Part shown: positions 8,998 to 17,109 of the stretch, piece after piece
Layout: the number at the start of each line of letters is the position of its first letter
Numbering within the stretch: the first letter of the stretch is position 1
Source of the DNA: Lactiplantibacillus brownii
GTDB taxonomy: Bacteria > Bacillota > Bacilli > Lactobacillales > Lactobacillaceae
Assembly: GCF_031085375.1 (NCBI RefSeq)
Contig: NZ_JAVCWF010000001.1
Span: 2,170,001-2,234,000 of the forward strand
Length of the DNA stretch: 64,000 nucleotides
Direction of reading: 5' to 3'
Position numbers and translations under genes: made by a program
The notes under the pieces: model-generated
Seen by the model: the letters and a program-made list of their open reading frames with translations, nothing else
What the model was told of the DNA's origin: nothing
Databases searched by the model: none

Positions 8998-9723
8998 TTA
9001 CTGCTCCGTAGAAACAAACGTGGTGTACTTCATATACTTATAATGCAACCGCATATTCGAAACTTCAAATGGCGTTCCCTCATCAAGAAAGAAGATTCCA
9101 CTCATGACACCGACCGGCTCCGTTGGCTTTAAAGCCAATAATTTCTGGTCTTCAGCCGTCGAAACGTCCGCTGAAATCGATAAGAATGATTTCGTCACCG
9201 CTGACTTCAAAGATTCTTGCACATATGTGAAAATTGATTTGCTGACAATTTCTCGATTGAGTTCTGGAACGAGCTTTATGGGAATATAGCCAGTTTCAAT
9301 CATAAACGGCTGATTGTCTAGCAATCGCAACCGTTTAATTTCGTAGACAAATTCGTCAGACGCCAAAAATAAATCCTGTTGCAACTCTTGACTTGCAGGA
9401 ATGACCTGAAAGTCTAATAATTGAATACTAGGTTGGGCGCCCTCGGTATTCAAACTATCTGTAATGCCTAAATTGGTTCCTTCGTATTTAAATGAAGATT
9501 GATTTTTAAGATATAATGGGTTAATAAATGTTCCTGAACCCCGTTTTTTAAAAATCAGGCCTTGATTCGCTAAAACGTTAAGGGCCCGCTTAATGGAACT
9601 GCGGCTGACTTGATATTGTTCACTGAGGCTGCGCTCATCTGGTAATTTTTTATCTGCAAATTCATTGGCCATGATGCGCTTGTTCAGGTCGGTGATTACT
9701 TGTTGATAAACTAAATCTGCCAT
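8998..9723 (-). CDS. GntR-family regulator with UTRA domain (HutC/TreR-like)
   Basis: A 241-aa transcription factor. Residues 1-72 are a GntR winged helix (DERSLSEQYQVSRSSIKRALNVLANQGLIFKKRGSGTF contains the recognition helix and wing); the rest is a ligand-sensing UTRA domain. UTRA regulators usually bind sugar phosphates or similar small metabolites. ATG 9723 is chosen because GGAGG lies 7 nt upstream (a GTG one codon earlier is the alternative). Its promoter has an extended -10, TGCTATACT. An operator-like site sits upstream and resembles the palindrome in front of xpk, so xpk is a candidate target (inference). Confidence 0.88.
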   Translation of the reverse strand: MADLVYQQVITDLNKRIMANEFADKKLPDERSLSEQYQVSRSSIKRALNVLANQGLIFKKRGSGTFINPLYLKNQSSFKYEGTNLGITDSLNTEGAQPSIQLLDFQVIPASQELQQDLFLASDEFVYEIKRLRLLDNQPFMIETGYIPIKLVPELNREIVSKSIFTYVQESLKSAVTKSFLSISADVSTAEDQKLLALKPTEPVGVMSGIFFLDEGTPFEVSNMRLHYKYMKYTTFVSTEQ

Positions 9724-9786
9724 CACGATTCCTCCTCTACTTTAATTTCTTACCTAGAGTATAGCAGAAATTTTGTGGTTTGAGTG

Positions 9787-9804
9787 AATTGCACCGGTCC
9801 ATTT
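9787..9804. promoter_or_regulatory. Candidate GntR operator
   Basis: AATTGCACCGGTCCATTT lies 24 bp upstream of the GntR -10 (9758-9763, minus strand) and is followed by another half-site TTGGAACG (9811-9818). It resembles 7571-7588 near xpk. Confidence 0.4.
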
Positions 9805-9846
9805 TAAAAATTGGAACGTATATTTTATATTGTGAGGATGAAAACT

Positions 9847-10353
9847 ATGTCAAAAAAACGTAAAAATAAAGATGGCTTAGGCAAAACGCTAGTCGAAAAA
9901 ATTCTGGATAAGGCTAATATTAGTTATCAACAATACGCCTTCCCAACTAAAACCGAGGGCGATGTTGAACAACTTCAAGTTGATCACCTCGGTGTAGACG
10001 AGCATCATATTTATAAAACCTTGGCTTTAATCGGCAATAAAACAGGACCTTTAGTCGGTGTTTTGCCAATTGACGAACATTTAAGCTATAAAAAATTAGC
10101 TAAATTATCCGGCAATAAAAAGGTTGGTATGATTCCATTGAAAGATCTAGAACGGACGACCGGTTATGAACACGGCGCCAATACGCCAGTTGGCATCTGG
10201 GAAACCAAAAAGTTTCCAATTTTCCTAAATGATAGTGCCAAGAAACAAGGTCAGATCCTGGTTTCTTCTGGCAAAATTGGCCGCTCAATCGAAATTAATG
10301 CTGATGATTTACGCAAACTCGTGCATGGGACTTTCGGCGAAATAACGGAGTGA
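9847..10353 (+). CDS. YbaK/EbsC-type Cys-tRNA(Pro) deacylase
   Basis: A 168-aa single-domain editing protein (YbaK/ProX/EbsC superfamily) that hydrolyses mischarged Cys-tRNA-Pro in trans. After a basic N-terminus (SKKRKNKDG), the family landmarks are DHLGVDEHHIYKTLAL and the SGNKKVGMIPLKDLERTTGYEHG stretch. The start is set at ATG 9847, since GTGAGG is 9 nt upstream; an upstream TTG (9811) would use no ribosome site. It is followed after 4 bp by the next gene, so the two are co-transcribed. Confidence 0.88.
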   Translation: MSKKRKNKDGLGKTLVEKILDKANISYQQYAFPTKTEGDVEQLQVDHLGVDEHHIYKTLALIGNKTGPLVGVLPIDEHLSYKKLAKLSGNKKVGMIPLKDLERTTGYEHGANTPVGIWETKKFPIFLNDSAKKQGQILVSSGKIGRSIEINADDLRKLVHGTFGEITE

Positions 10354-10357
10354 TCAT

Positions 10358-11143
10358 TTGGAACAATTTATTTGGAATTGGTTATTAGTCCTCATTAGCC
10401 TGTTGGGTTTACCCGCCATATTTGCTTGGGGACTGACCACCGTCAACCGGCACACTAAAGCAAATCTCGTCAATCGTTATGGCATCAATAGTCAAGTTTA
10501 TCTGGGCTGTTTAGGGATTGTGATCCACGAATTGAGCCACTTAATCATGGCAGTCATCTTTCGTCACGGCATTCAGTCAGTACGTCTGTTAAAGTTGCCA
10601 CATCTCAACCAAACGAACGGCGCCGATGATGACTTGGTCTTGGGCTATGTCAACCACACTTGGAGCCAAGCTAGTTTCTATCAAAGCATCGGTAACCTGT
10701 TTATTGGCGTTGCACCAATTTTTGGCTGTACGGCGAGTCTGCTAGGCTTGGACGCCTGGTTATATCCCGGATTGGCTCAGGCGATTTTTAAAATTGCCGA
10801 CCATCCGTTTGATCCTGACTGGGCCGGCAGTTGGCTCGCCCTGACCACGAATACGAGTAGTTGGTGGCAATTGTTGCTGCTACTTTTCCTGACAATTCTG
10901 ATCGTCATTGGCGGCTTTGATCTTAGCCCGGCGGATTATCAAAATAGCTCATTAGGACTGGTCACCATGTTAATCTTACTCACCGTTGCTACCGCCATTT
11001 TTTCGATATTTGATCAGCATGCTGGTCAAATATTGAGCGTAATTACTTCCTTTGGGTTCACCGTTGGATTGATACTAAGCTACTCACTCATCGTCTCGCT
11101 CATTATTATGTTTATAACCAAATTACTACCGCTTAGACGATAA
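10358..11143 (+). CDS. Polytopic membrane protein with HEXXH (M50-like) motif
   Basis: A 261-aa protein with about five hydrophobic segments (near 5-27, 48-70, 110-135, 165-190, 195-255). Residues 57-61 read HELSH, a HEXXH zinc-protease signature inside a membrane segment, as in site-2-type (M50) peptidases. I do not see a clear second-ligand LDG motif, so the activity is unproven. The start is TTG 10358 with GGAG seven nucleotides before it. It lies 4 bp behind the YbaK gene, and a strong terminator follows. Confidence 0.7.
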   Translation: MEQFIWNWLLVLISLLGLPAIFAWGLTTVNRHTKANLVNRYGINSQVYLGCLGIVIHELSHLIMAVIFRHGIQSVRLLKLPHLNQTNGADDDLVLGYVNHTWSQASFYQSIGNLFIGVAPIFGCTASLLGLDAWLYPGLAQAIFKIADHPFDPDWAGSWLALTTNTSSWWQLLLLLFLTILIVIGGFDLSPADYQNSSLGLVTMLILLTVATAIFSIFDQHAGQILSVITSFGFTVGLILSYSLIVSLIIMFITKLLPLRR

Positions 11144-11188
11144 AAGGTCTGTGATTGCTCAACATTCAAGTAATCACGGACCTTTTTG
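11143..11188 (+). terminator. Terminator after membrane protein
   Basis: AAAGGTCTGTGATT pairs with AATCACGGACCTTT (one G-T pair) and ends in a T-run. Confidence 0.9.
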
Positions 11189-11211
11189 CAACTTATTTTC
11201 TAACTACTAAA

Positions 11212-13113
11212 TCACTTAACCGTAAACTTATCATTGGCGACAGCGGCAAGTTGCTCAACTAACTGAATACCACTAGCCATCGACGGATCATTATTCGTGT
11301 AAATCGCCATCAATGCCCCGTCTGTTCCAGTTTTAGTGGTCACAACCTGTCCAATACTATTAACAGCCCAATGACCTTGATCATCCGCATTAAGCCAGCC
11401 ATTTTTCACCGCATAGCTCGTAGCACCCTTGGAGATTCCCCAAGCCTGATCCGTCTCAACATTGTCCAACAATGATTTCGCATACTGTTTTGACTTTGTC
11501 GATAAGTAAGTCGACTCACCAAATATCGTTTGTAACAGCTTAATTTGGTCAGTGGCGGTCGTCTTGGTCAGCCCCCAGTGTGACAAATCAGCTTGACTGT
11601 GCTGCATATCGAGATTTTGATAGAGTTGATTAAGTGCTTGATTACCCGCTAAAGCATCTGCAAGCAAGGCATCCGTCGCATCGTTATCACTTTCCTCAAT
11701 CATCTTGGCTAAGTTGGCTTTATCAGTTGCCGTTAAAGTCAATTTTCCTTGATCACGGAGATGTAAAATTTGAACTAAAACGCCGACTTTTACCGTGCTG
11801 GCACCAACATAACTTGTCGTTGCAGGTTGATTAGAATAGGTCACCAATTGCTTAGTCTTGAGTGAATAAACCGCAACACTGATCTTTTCGTGCGACGTCA
11901 GGCCAATTTTTTCCCAAGCACCTTGAAGCATCGTTTGAGAAACTGTTGGTGCTGCTTTGGTGGTCTTGCTGGTCACTTTGGTCGCAGCATTAGCCTTAGC
12001 TTGCCGAAAATCTCCTAGCGTGTTGGCTTGATAAATTGAGAAAGAACCTAAGATAGTAATCAAAATAGTACTCAATAATAGCAAGCCTTGTGTTTGACGC
12101 CGCGGTGGCACTTGAAACCGGGTTCGCAACCGATCAAGCTGTTTAAATAACCACAGATCTAAGCCCGTCAAGCCAACGGTTAAAATAACAACTAGCACCC
12201 AATTTAAAATACTTTGTGGCTGAATCAAAATTTTTAATGGCCAGAATAATAAGTAAGCTAAACTAACCACACGAAAGAAATTTGGCCGCGGTTGGTCAAG
12301 CGTCTGTAATGCTTTGTTCAAAGCATACACGATGCCAGCAGACAAGAAACTAGTGATCACTAACACAACGATACGCCAAATAGGTGACTGAACTGATCCT
12401 AATAGTAATCCGGTCGACAACAACACGAGTAAAAGGCCAATAGTTAGCGTTTTGGGCTTCACCACCTGCGCTTCAAAACTCGTTTGTTGACGACGTTGTG
12501 TAAATCCAATCGCCAACAAGCTCCCTAAAGCAAACGGTAACAAGAAGAATGCTGTCGCTAAACGATTCGGCGCAGTTAAAGCGCATCTAATCGCCCAAAA
12601 TAGGCCAGCTACACTAGCACTACCAGCCAAAGTAATCATTGCGGCCGTCAGTGTCTTTTGTAATCTTGGTCGTGCAAATATCAGCGCTACCAATCCCCAA
12701 AGTAAATAAAACTTGAAGTAAGCCCAAACTGGCCACAGGTTAAAGAACAGATTATCAAACCCATGATGCCCAATCACCGTAGCGCTAAAGAAAGTCAGTG
12801 CTGGCTGGATTTTCGTTGCGAACAACCCGTTCAAATCATGATTGATCACTAAACTTGACCCAGCTACCACCACTAACAAAAACAAGAGTCCCTGCAGCAT
12901 GAAAGTTAACTCATTGATGATGACCATCCAGAGTGAGCGCTCGGTCTGCTGATGACTGCGAAGTAACAATCGTTGCGTTAATAAATAACCCAACATACAG
13001 AATACCAAGGTAAACCCAATTAATTCCCCATTATAATTACCCATTAGCCGACTAATACTAACTAATAATAATCCGTATAAACCTAACTCATGCCATTTTG
13101 TAAGATTCAACAT
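11212..13113 (-). CDS. Polytopic membrane protein fused to a class A serine hydrolase (beta-lactamase/PBP-like)
   Basis: 633 aa. The first ~375 residues hold about ten membrane segments. After an Ala/Lys/Thr-rich linker (~385-400) comes an extracytoplasmic serine hydrolase with the three class A marks in order: ASTVK (SxxK, near residue 437), ESDND (SDN) and TKTGT (KTG). Such domains act on D-Ala-D-Ala or as beta-lactamase-like proteins at the cell wall. The membrane half recalls acyltransferase or polymer-biosynthesis integral proteins, but I cannot assign it. The start is ATG 13113, 5 nt after GAGG; the ATG 9 codons earlier lacks a ribosome site. Confidence 0.78.
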   Translation of the reverse strand: MLNLTKWHELGLYGLLLVSISRLMGNYNGELIGFTLVFCMLGYLLTQRLLLRSHQQTERSLWMVIINELTFMLQGLLFLLVVVAGSSLVINHDLNGLFATKIQPALTFFSATVIGHHGFDNLFFNLWPVWAYFKFYLLWGLVALIFARPRLQKTLTAAMITLAGSASVAGLFWAIRCALTAPNRLATAFFLLPFALGSLLAIGFTQRRQQTSFEAQVVKPKTLTIGLLLVLLSTGLLLGSVQSPIWRIVVLVITSFLSAGIVYALNKALQTLDQPRPNFFRVVSLAYLLFWPLKILIQPQSILNWVLVVILTVGLTGLDLWLFKQLDRLRTRFQVPPRRQTQGLLLLSTILITILGSFSIYQANTLGDFRQAKANAATKVTSKTTKAAPTVSQTMLQGAWEKIGLTSHEKISVAVYSLKTKQLVTYSNQPATTSYVGASTVKVGVLVQILHLRDQGKLTLTATDKANLAKMIEESDNDATDALLADALAGNQALNQLYQNLDMQHSQADLSHWGLTKTTATDQIKLLQTIFGESTYLSTKSKQYAKSLLDNVETDQAWGISKGATSYAVKNGWLNADDQGHWAVNSIGQVVTTKTGTDGALMAIYTNNDPSMASGIQLVEQLAAVANDKFTVK

Positions 13114-13324
13114 GAGCACCTCATTGAATTGTTGATTCATTTGAAATAGCTTTAGTTGTTAGTCCCAATCACGCGGTAAATATAGGTTCCAACACCATCA
13201 CTTTTCAAATCAAGCTACACCAATTCATATTTCGTTTATTATAAATTCTTTTATAATAATAACATATCTCATTCATCTGAATCCCGATACGACTTTACAG
13301 TTTCATGTCAAAATTTGTACAAAA

Positions 13325-13361
13325 AAAAGCGCGTCAGGTAAAAACCAGGCTCGCAATTTGT
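13325..13361 (-). terminator. Possible weak terminator downstream of HD gene
   Basis: On the minus strand GCG..CCTGG/CC..CGC is an imperfect hairpin ending in T8. Stem quality is low. Confidence 0.4.
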
Positions 13362-13385
13362 GTTTCAACTCGAAACAGGGTCATT

Positions 13386-14039
13386 TTAATGATCATCTGC
13401 CGCCCATTCAGCTTTGAACTGGGTGACAAAGCGCCGCATCACTTGTGTTCGTTGATGGGCTAATTGTTGGGCTGTCGTGGTATTCATTAAGCCTTCCAGC
13501 TTAAATAACTTTTCGTAAAAATGATTAATGGCCGTACCAGGCTCTTGGCGATACTGAGCCTTAGTCATATTCTCACGCGGGGCAATTTCGGGGTCATAGA
13601 TTTTTTCGCCCACATGCCCTGAATAATACAGTGCGCGCGCAATCCCGATCGCCCCAATCGCATCAAGCCGATCAGCATCTTGCACGATTTGTCCCGCCAG
13701 TGACAACTTTTGCGCGCCAGCTAAAGATTTACTAAACGACATATGGTCAATAATATCAAAAATCGCTATTTGATCCGCCGGTGTCACGTGAATGACCGTC
13801 AACTGGTCCGCTAAAGCCTGATGGGCCTTAATTGGATCAGCCATTAACTTGTCATCAATCACGTCATGTAACCAGGCCGCCGCAATCGTCAGCGGTAAAT
13901 CAGCCTGTTCCGCTTTAGCCAGTCGCGTGGCTAATTGAACAACGCGTTGTAAGTGGTCAGTGCCATGCCCACTGTGATCCTGTGCCAAACGCTGTAACGC
14001 GTAAGTTCTAATCTTTGATAATTGCGCATCCGTTATCAT
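13386..14039 (-). CDS. HD-domain phosphohydrolase (YpgQ/YedJ-like)
   Basis: A 217-aa HD-superfamily metal-dependent hydrolase. Metal ligands are seen as HGTDH (His near 24), AAWLHDVIDD (the HD pair) and DADRLDAIG (distal Asp). Relatives hydrolyse nucleotides or pyrophosphate; the substrate here is not known. It lies 9 bp downstream of the LytTR regulator stop and is probably co-transcribed with it. The start ATG 14039 follows ATAGGATGATTAG. Confidence 0.85.
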   Translation of the reverse strand: MITDAQLSKIRTYALQRLAQDHSGHGTDHLQRVVQLATRLAKAEQADLPLTIAAAWLHDVIDDKLMADPIKAHQALADQLTVIHVTPADQIAIFDIIDHMSFSKSLAGAQKLSLAGQIVQDADRLDAIGAIGIARALYYSGHVGEKIYDPEIAPRENMTKAQYRQEPGTAINHFYEKLFKLEGLMNTTTAQQLAHQRTQVMRRFVTQFKAEWAADDH

Positions 14040-14048
14040 CTAATCATC

Positions 14049-14798
14049 CTATTCCTGAGTTTGATAATAAGCGCGCAACTTTTTGATCGTGCCACGACTA
14101 AATGAAAGCCGATCACCGTTCATCATCGTAATCCAACCCTTATTAAAATCAATCGTCACGATCTTGTCCAAGTTAAGCGCGTAGCTTTGGAAATCGTTGA
14201 AAAATCGGCTATCGCCAAGTTGTTCTTTGATCGTACTGAGGTTTTTATGCACCAAGTAAGCTTGGTGCTCCGTCACAATTCGCGCCGTACGTAGCCCATG
14301 AACTTTTTCACAATACACGATATCCGTTAATTTTAACTTTAACAATAACGCCCCACTGTGTAAACTCAAAGTCGGTTCTGGGGCTTCATTCAGGGTGGTA
14401 AGTCGCTTCTTGATGACGGTCAACACTTCGCGCACCCGCGGCACGAATTTGGCTTTATTAAAGAGATCCATCTTTGAAATAAACCCAGTGGGGGTCGTCA
14501 TGGCACTCAAAGTTTCAGGCAACATATCATCGCGCACTGAAACATACACGATAAATCCATCAGGATCGTAATCGCGAATTTTTGTTGCTAATTCAATACC
14601 GTTGGTGGCCTGTTTTAACACAATATCCAAAAAATAGATATTAGGGCCACTGGTCATCTTCACCGCTTGTAGGACATCGTCAGGCTGCCAGACTGACGCC
14701 AGTTCGTAATTAAAATTTAACTCATCAAGCTGGGCGGTAATGATGTCGGTTAACCAGAGACGTTGTTCTTCCTGATCGTCACTGATAAACACCTTCAT
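14049..14798 (-). CDS. LytTR-type response regulator (AgrA/ComE class)
   Basis: 249 aa. The receiver domain (1-~125) begins MKVFISDDQEEQ (acidic pair) and has the phospho-acceptor in IYFLDIVLK. The C-terminal LytTR DNA-binding domain (~150-250) contains DIVYCEKVHGLRTARI and FNDFQSYALNLDKI. This class usually answers peptide pheromones through a HPK10 kinase, but no kinase or pheromone gene is adjacent, so it is an orphan in this window. ATG 14798 is preferred; the GTG 9 nt upstream would place the AAGAG ribosome site too close. Confidence 0.9.
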   Translation of the reverse strand: MKVFISDDQEEQRLWLTDIITAQLDELNFNYELASVWQPDDVLQAVKMTSGPNIYFLDIVLKQATNGIELATKIRDYDPDGFIVYVSVRDDMLPETLSAMTTPTGFISKMDLFNKAKFVPRVREVLTVIKKRLTTLNEAPEPTLSLHSGALLLKLKLTDIVYCEKVHGLRTARIVTEHQAYLVHKNLSTIKEQLGDSRFFNDFQSYALNLDKIVTIDFNKGWITMMNGDRLSFSRGTIKKLRAYYQTQE

Positions 14799-14937
14799 AT
14801 CAATCACTCTTTCTCATGGTAAACAAGCCTCACTAACAATTAGTGGGGCAAAACATTTACCTGCATTCTGATTCAATTGTTTGCAATCGACTGTAATACT
14901 CTTTAATCATACTAAATCAAAATCGTTCCGGCAACTA

Positions 14938-14986
14938 AAAAAGAGACCTTGGCTCAAATTTAGTTATCAGCCAATAAGTCTCCTAT
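14938..14986 (-). terminator. Terminator of DUF1836 gene
   Basis: On the minus strand GGAGACTTATTGGCT pairs with AGCCAAGGTCTC, then TTTTTT, just after the DUF1836 stop. Confidence 0.85.
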
Positions 14987-14992
14987 TCAATC

Positions 14993-15520
14993 TTACTTTT
15001 CAATTTGGGTTGGCCGAATTTGTGCTTGATTCAATCGCATCAGCTCATCCGTCCTTAATTTATCCACAATCAACTGTGAGGCAGCCGTCGTTAAACTCCC
15101 ACTTAAATCTTGGTCAGAAACACGTGTCGGCTCATCCAAGTGATGCAACCGATCGACCAACGCCTCAATAAAACTATCGTAAGCGCGTTTCGGATACCCA
15201 GTAGCCGTCACTTGATCAATCCCCTGGCGAATCATGTCCAGTGGATAACTTGGTTTCAACAAACTAATCACAATAATATCGGCCAATTGCATGATCTGAT
15301 ACTTTTTCTTGACCGGCGATAAAATGACCTTATGTTTCACATAATTATTAATCATCGCAGCCGTTACGGGATCAACCCCCAATGGCTGTAGTGTTTCGTT
15401 AATCAATAATAAAACTTGATCCATATATAAATCAAAATTAGGTAATTCCGTCCATTTTGGCAGAATGACTTTATTCATTCGATGCCGCCAGTCTTCATAA
15501 GTTTCCGTTGTCGTTGTCAT
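14993..15520 (-). CDS. DUF1836 domain protein
   Basis: A 175-aa soluble protein matching the DUF1836 pattern: an N-terminal PKWTELPNFDLYMDQV segment, then a MerR/HTH-like helical stretch (LGVDPVTAAMINNYVKHKVI) and KKKYQIMQLADIIVI. The family is common in Firmicutes and has no established function; a DNA-binding role is suggested only by the helix-turn-helix look. ATG 15520 follows GAGGGGTTACCC. It is monocistronic. Confidence 0.85.
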   Translation of the reverse strand: MTTTTETYEDWRHRMNKVILPKWTELPNFDLYMDQVLLLINETLQPLGVDPVTAAMINNYVKHKVILSPVKKKYQIMQLADIIVISLLKPSYPLDMIRQGIDQVTATGYPKRAYDSFIEALVDRLHHLDEPTRVSDQDLSGSLTTAASQLIVDKLRTDELMRLNQAQIRPTQIEK

Positions 15521-15667
15521 GGGTAACCCCTCCTCAACTCGTTACCATCATTATATACAGATTAGCTAGTCATGTAAACTAGATTTCCTTGTAAATAGCA
15601 TTAATAGCGGAATATGTTATCATTTATAGGTCGATTTAAATTTAATAGAAAAAGTGGTGCCTTAACA

Positions 15668-16021
15668 ATGTATGAAATGACTAAGAAACACCGAACTGGC
15701 GACGACGTCAAAGAACTTATCCCCCAACCCGTCATTGATGGTCTATGGGCGCGCCTGAATCAAATGCGGAAAGATAAGTTACTCATCGACGCTAGCATGG
15801 CAGTGATGTTTAGCGATGATTTTGAAGATGAAAAAATCTTCTTCATGACGCTACAAAAAGAAGGCGCCTTTGCCAATGAATACGAATTGGCTTATGATGG
15901 CCCGAAAGACTTCCTCGGTAAAGGCACGATCGTCATCTTCAAGGATCGGCCTAAAACCATCCAAATGAGTATTTCCGCCGCCAACAAAGAAGCGGAAACA
16001 ACGCCTGACGCCGCTAATTAA
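15668..16021 (+). CDS. DUF960-like small protein
   Basis: A 117-aa acidic soluble protein. The block ELIPQPVIDGLWARLNQM followed by FFMTLQKEGAFANEYEL resembles DUF960 proteins of lactobacilli and staphylococci, which have no known function. ATG 15668 is preferred to the more upstream ATG 15614, whose extra 18 residues are not family-like; AAAGTGGTG precedes 15668. It is monocistronic and ends at a strong terminator. Confidence 0.65.
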   Translation: MYEMTKKHRTGDDVKELIPQPVIDGLWARLNQMRKDKLLIDASMAVMFSDDFEDEKIFFMTLQKEGAFANEYELAYDGPKDFLGKGTIVIFKDRPKTIQMSISAANKEAETTPDAAN

Positions 16022-16048
16022 CCAGCAACAGCGTTTTAAATCCCCAAT

Positions 16049-16097
16049 GATTGCCAACAACTCGCAAGCTATTGCGTTGTCGGCAATCTTTTTTTAC
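16049..16097 (+). terminator. Terminator of DUF960-like gene
   Basis: GATTGCCAACAAC pairs with GTTGTCGGCAATC (one mismatch), followed by T9. Confidence 0.9.
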
Positions 16098-16135
16098 AAA
16101 AAAATACCACCCACGATTGTTATCGCAAGTGATAT
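16098..16135 (-). terminator. Terminator of hsp20 operon
   Basis: On the minus strand a 14-bp stem (ATATCACTTGCGAT/ATCGTGGGTGGTAT, with G-T pairs, AACA loop) runs into T7. Confidence 0.8.
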
Positions 16136-16161
16136 CCTTCATAGTCTATTAGAATTAATGA

Positions 16162-16581
16162 CTACTGAATCGTAATCTTGCCGGCGTCATCCGCAACCTT
16201 TTTAGGTAAAGTCACGGTGAGCAAGCCATCGTTATAGTGAGCCTGAATTTGATCTTTCAGCACATTCTTAAACGGAAAGTGCCGGGTCAAATCTTCAGCG
16301 GGACGCTCCCGATGTAACATCCGACCGTCATCATCACGGTCAGGACCATCCGTCGGTTGCGCTGCTTGAATCGTCAAACAATCGTCAGCATATCGTACCG
16401 TAATCGCATCTTTATCATAACCGGGTAATTCAGCGGTCACCGTATAATCCTCATCATGTTCAACAACATCAGTCTTCATGATCAAATGAGCGTTCAAAAC
16501 GGTCGTCACTTGACGATGAGCCCGTTTGAGCATTGCAACTGGTAATAAGTCGTCGAAACGACTAAATAAATGCTGGCGCAT
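16162..16581 (-). CDS. Small heat-shock protein, Hsp20/alpha-crystallin family
   Basis: A 139-aa ATP-independent holdase that keeps denaturing proteins soluble. The alpha-crystallin domain spans about 35-135 (DYTVTAELPGYDKDAITVRYADDCLTI) and ends with the signature GLLTVTLPKK; the N-terminal arm is short. L. plantarum carries three such genes, and this position fits the second, but I do not assign a symbol. It starts at ATG 16581 after CAGGGGG, 27 bp behind the preceding gene, so it is probably read from that gene's promoter. No clear CIRCE or CtsR box was seen. Confidence 0.92.
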   Translation of the reverse strand: MRQHLFSRFDDLLPVAMLKRAHRQVTTVLNAHLIMKTDVVEHDEDYTVTAELPGYDKDAITVRYADDCLTIQAAQPTDGPDRDDDGRMLHRERPAEDLTRHFPFKNVLKDQIQAHYNDGLLTVTLPKKVADDAGKITIQ

Positions 16582-16608
16582 GTTTAAGCCCCCTGTAACA
16601 AATTAGTT

Positions 16609-16947
16609 CTAGTAAGCCTCTTGGTGAATTGTTTTGGCAAGCAAAGCCAAGGCATGGTCACGTGTACCGACTCGATCCATATCAAAGATAATGGAATCAA
16701 TGTCGCCACCCTTAAAATCAAACTGCTCGAAATAGATATATGGATCTTCACCTTCGACCTTTAAAAAGCTGGCAATAATTTTCTTGTCAAACCCTTCGGC
16801 CCATTCTTCATCATCCATCTGTTTAAAGTCTTCCCGAGTAACATACCCATTGGCACGGATTAAATCCATAGCCTTCTTGACATCGCTGTCCTGAATAACC
16901 AATTTCTTCGAATCCTCGTGAATCTTAGTTTTCGTTTCTACTGGCAT
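16609..16947 (-). CDS. Conserved hypothetical acidic protein
   Basis: 112 aa, highly acidic, no membrane segment. Readable pieces are KKAMDLIRANGYVTREDFKQMDDEEWAEGFDKK and a C-terminal DMDRVGTRDHALALLAK. I do not recognise a family. GGAG lies 10 nt before ATG 16947 (GTG 16950 is the alternative start). It has its own promoter and is followed after 27 bp by the hsp20 gene, which suggests a stress-linked operon (inference). Confidence 0.75.
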   Translation of the reverse strand: MPVETKTKIHEDSKKLVIQDSDVKKAMDLIRANGYVTREDFKQMDDEEWAEGFDKKIIASFLKVEGEDPYIYFEQFDFKGGDIDSIIFDMDRVGTRDHALALLAKTIHQEAY

Positions 16948-16979
16948 CACACAAGATCTCCTTAACTTGAAGTAACTTC

Positions 16980-17008
16980 AGTTTAGCACCATTCCATGAA
17001 AACGTTAA
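16980..17008 (-). promoter_or_regulatory. Promoter of hypothetical-hsp20 operon
   Basis: On the minus strand TTAACG (17008-17003), a 17-bp spacer ending TGC, then TAAACT (16985-16980). Confidence 0.55.
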
Positions 17009-17109
17009 ACATCTTTATCTGATTGCAAATTATAGTAACTATCCTTATAATAATAGCTACTCAGCGTTATACTTTAAGTAACTAATTATATGAAATGAGG
17101 AATGTTTCT

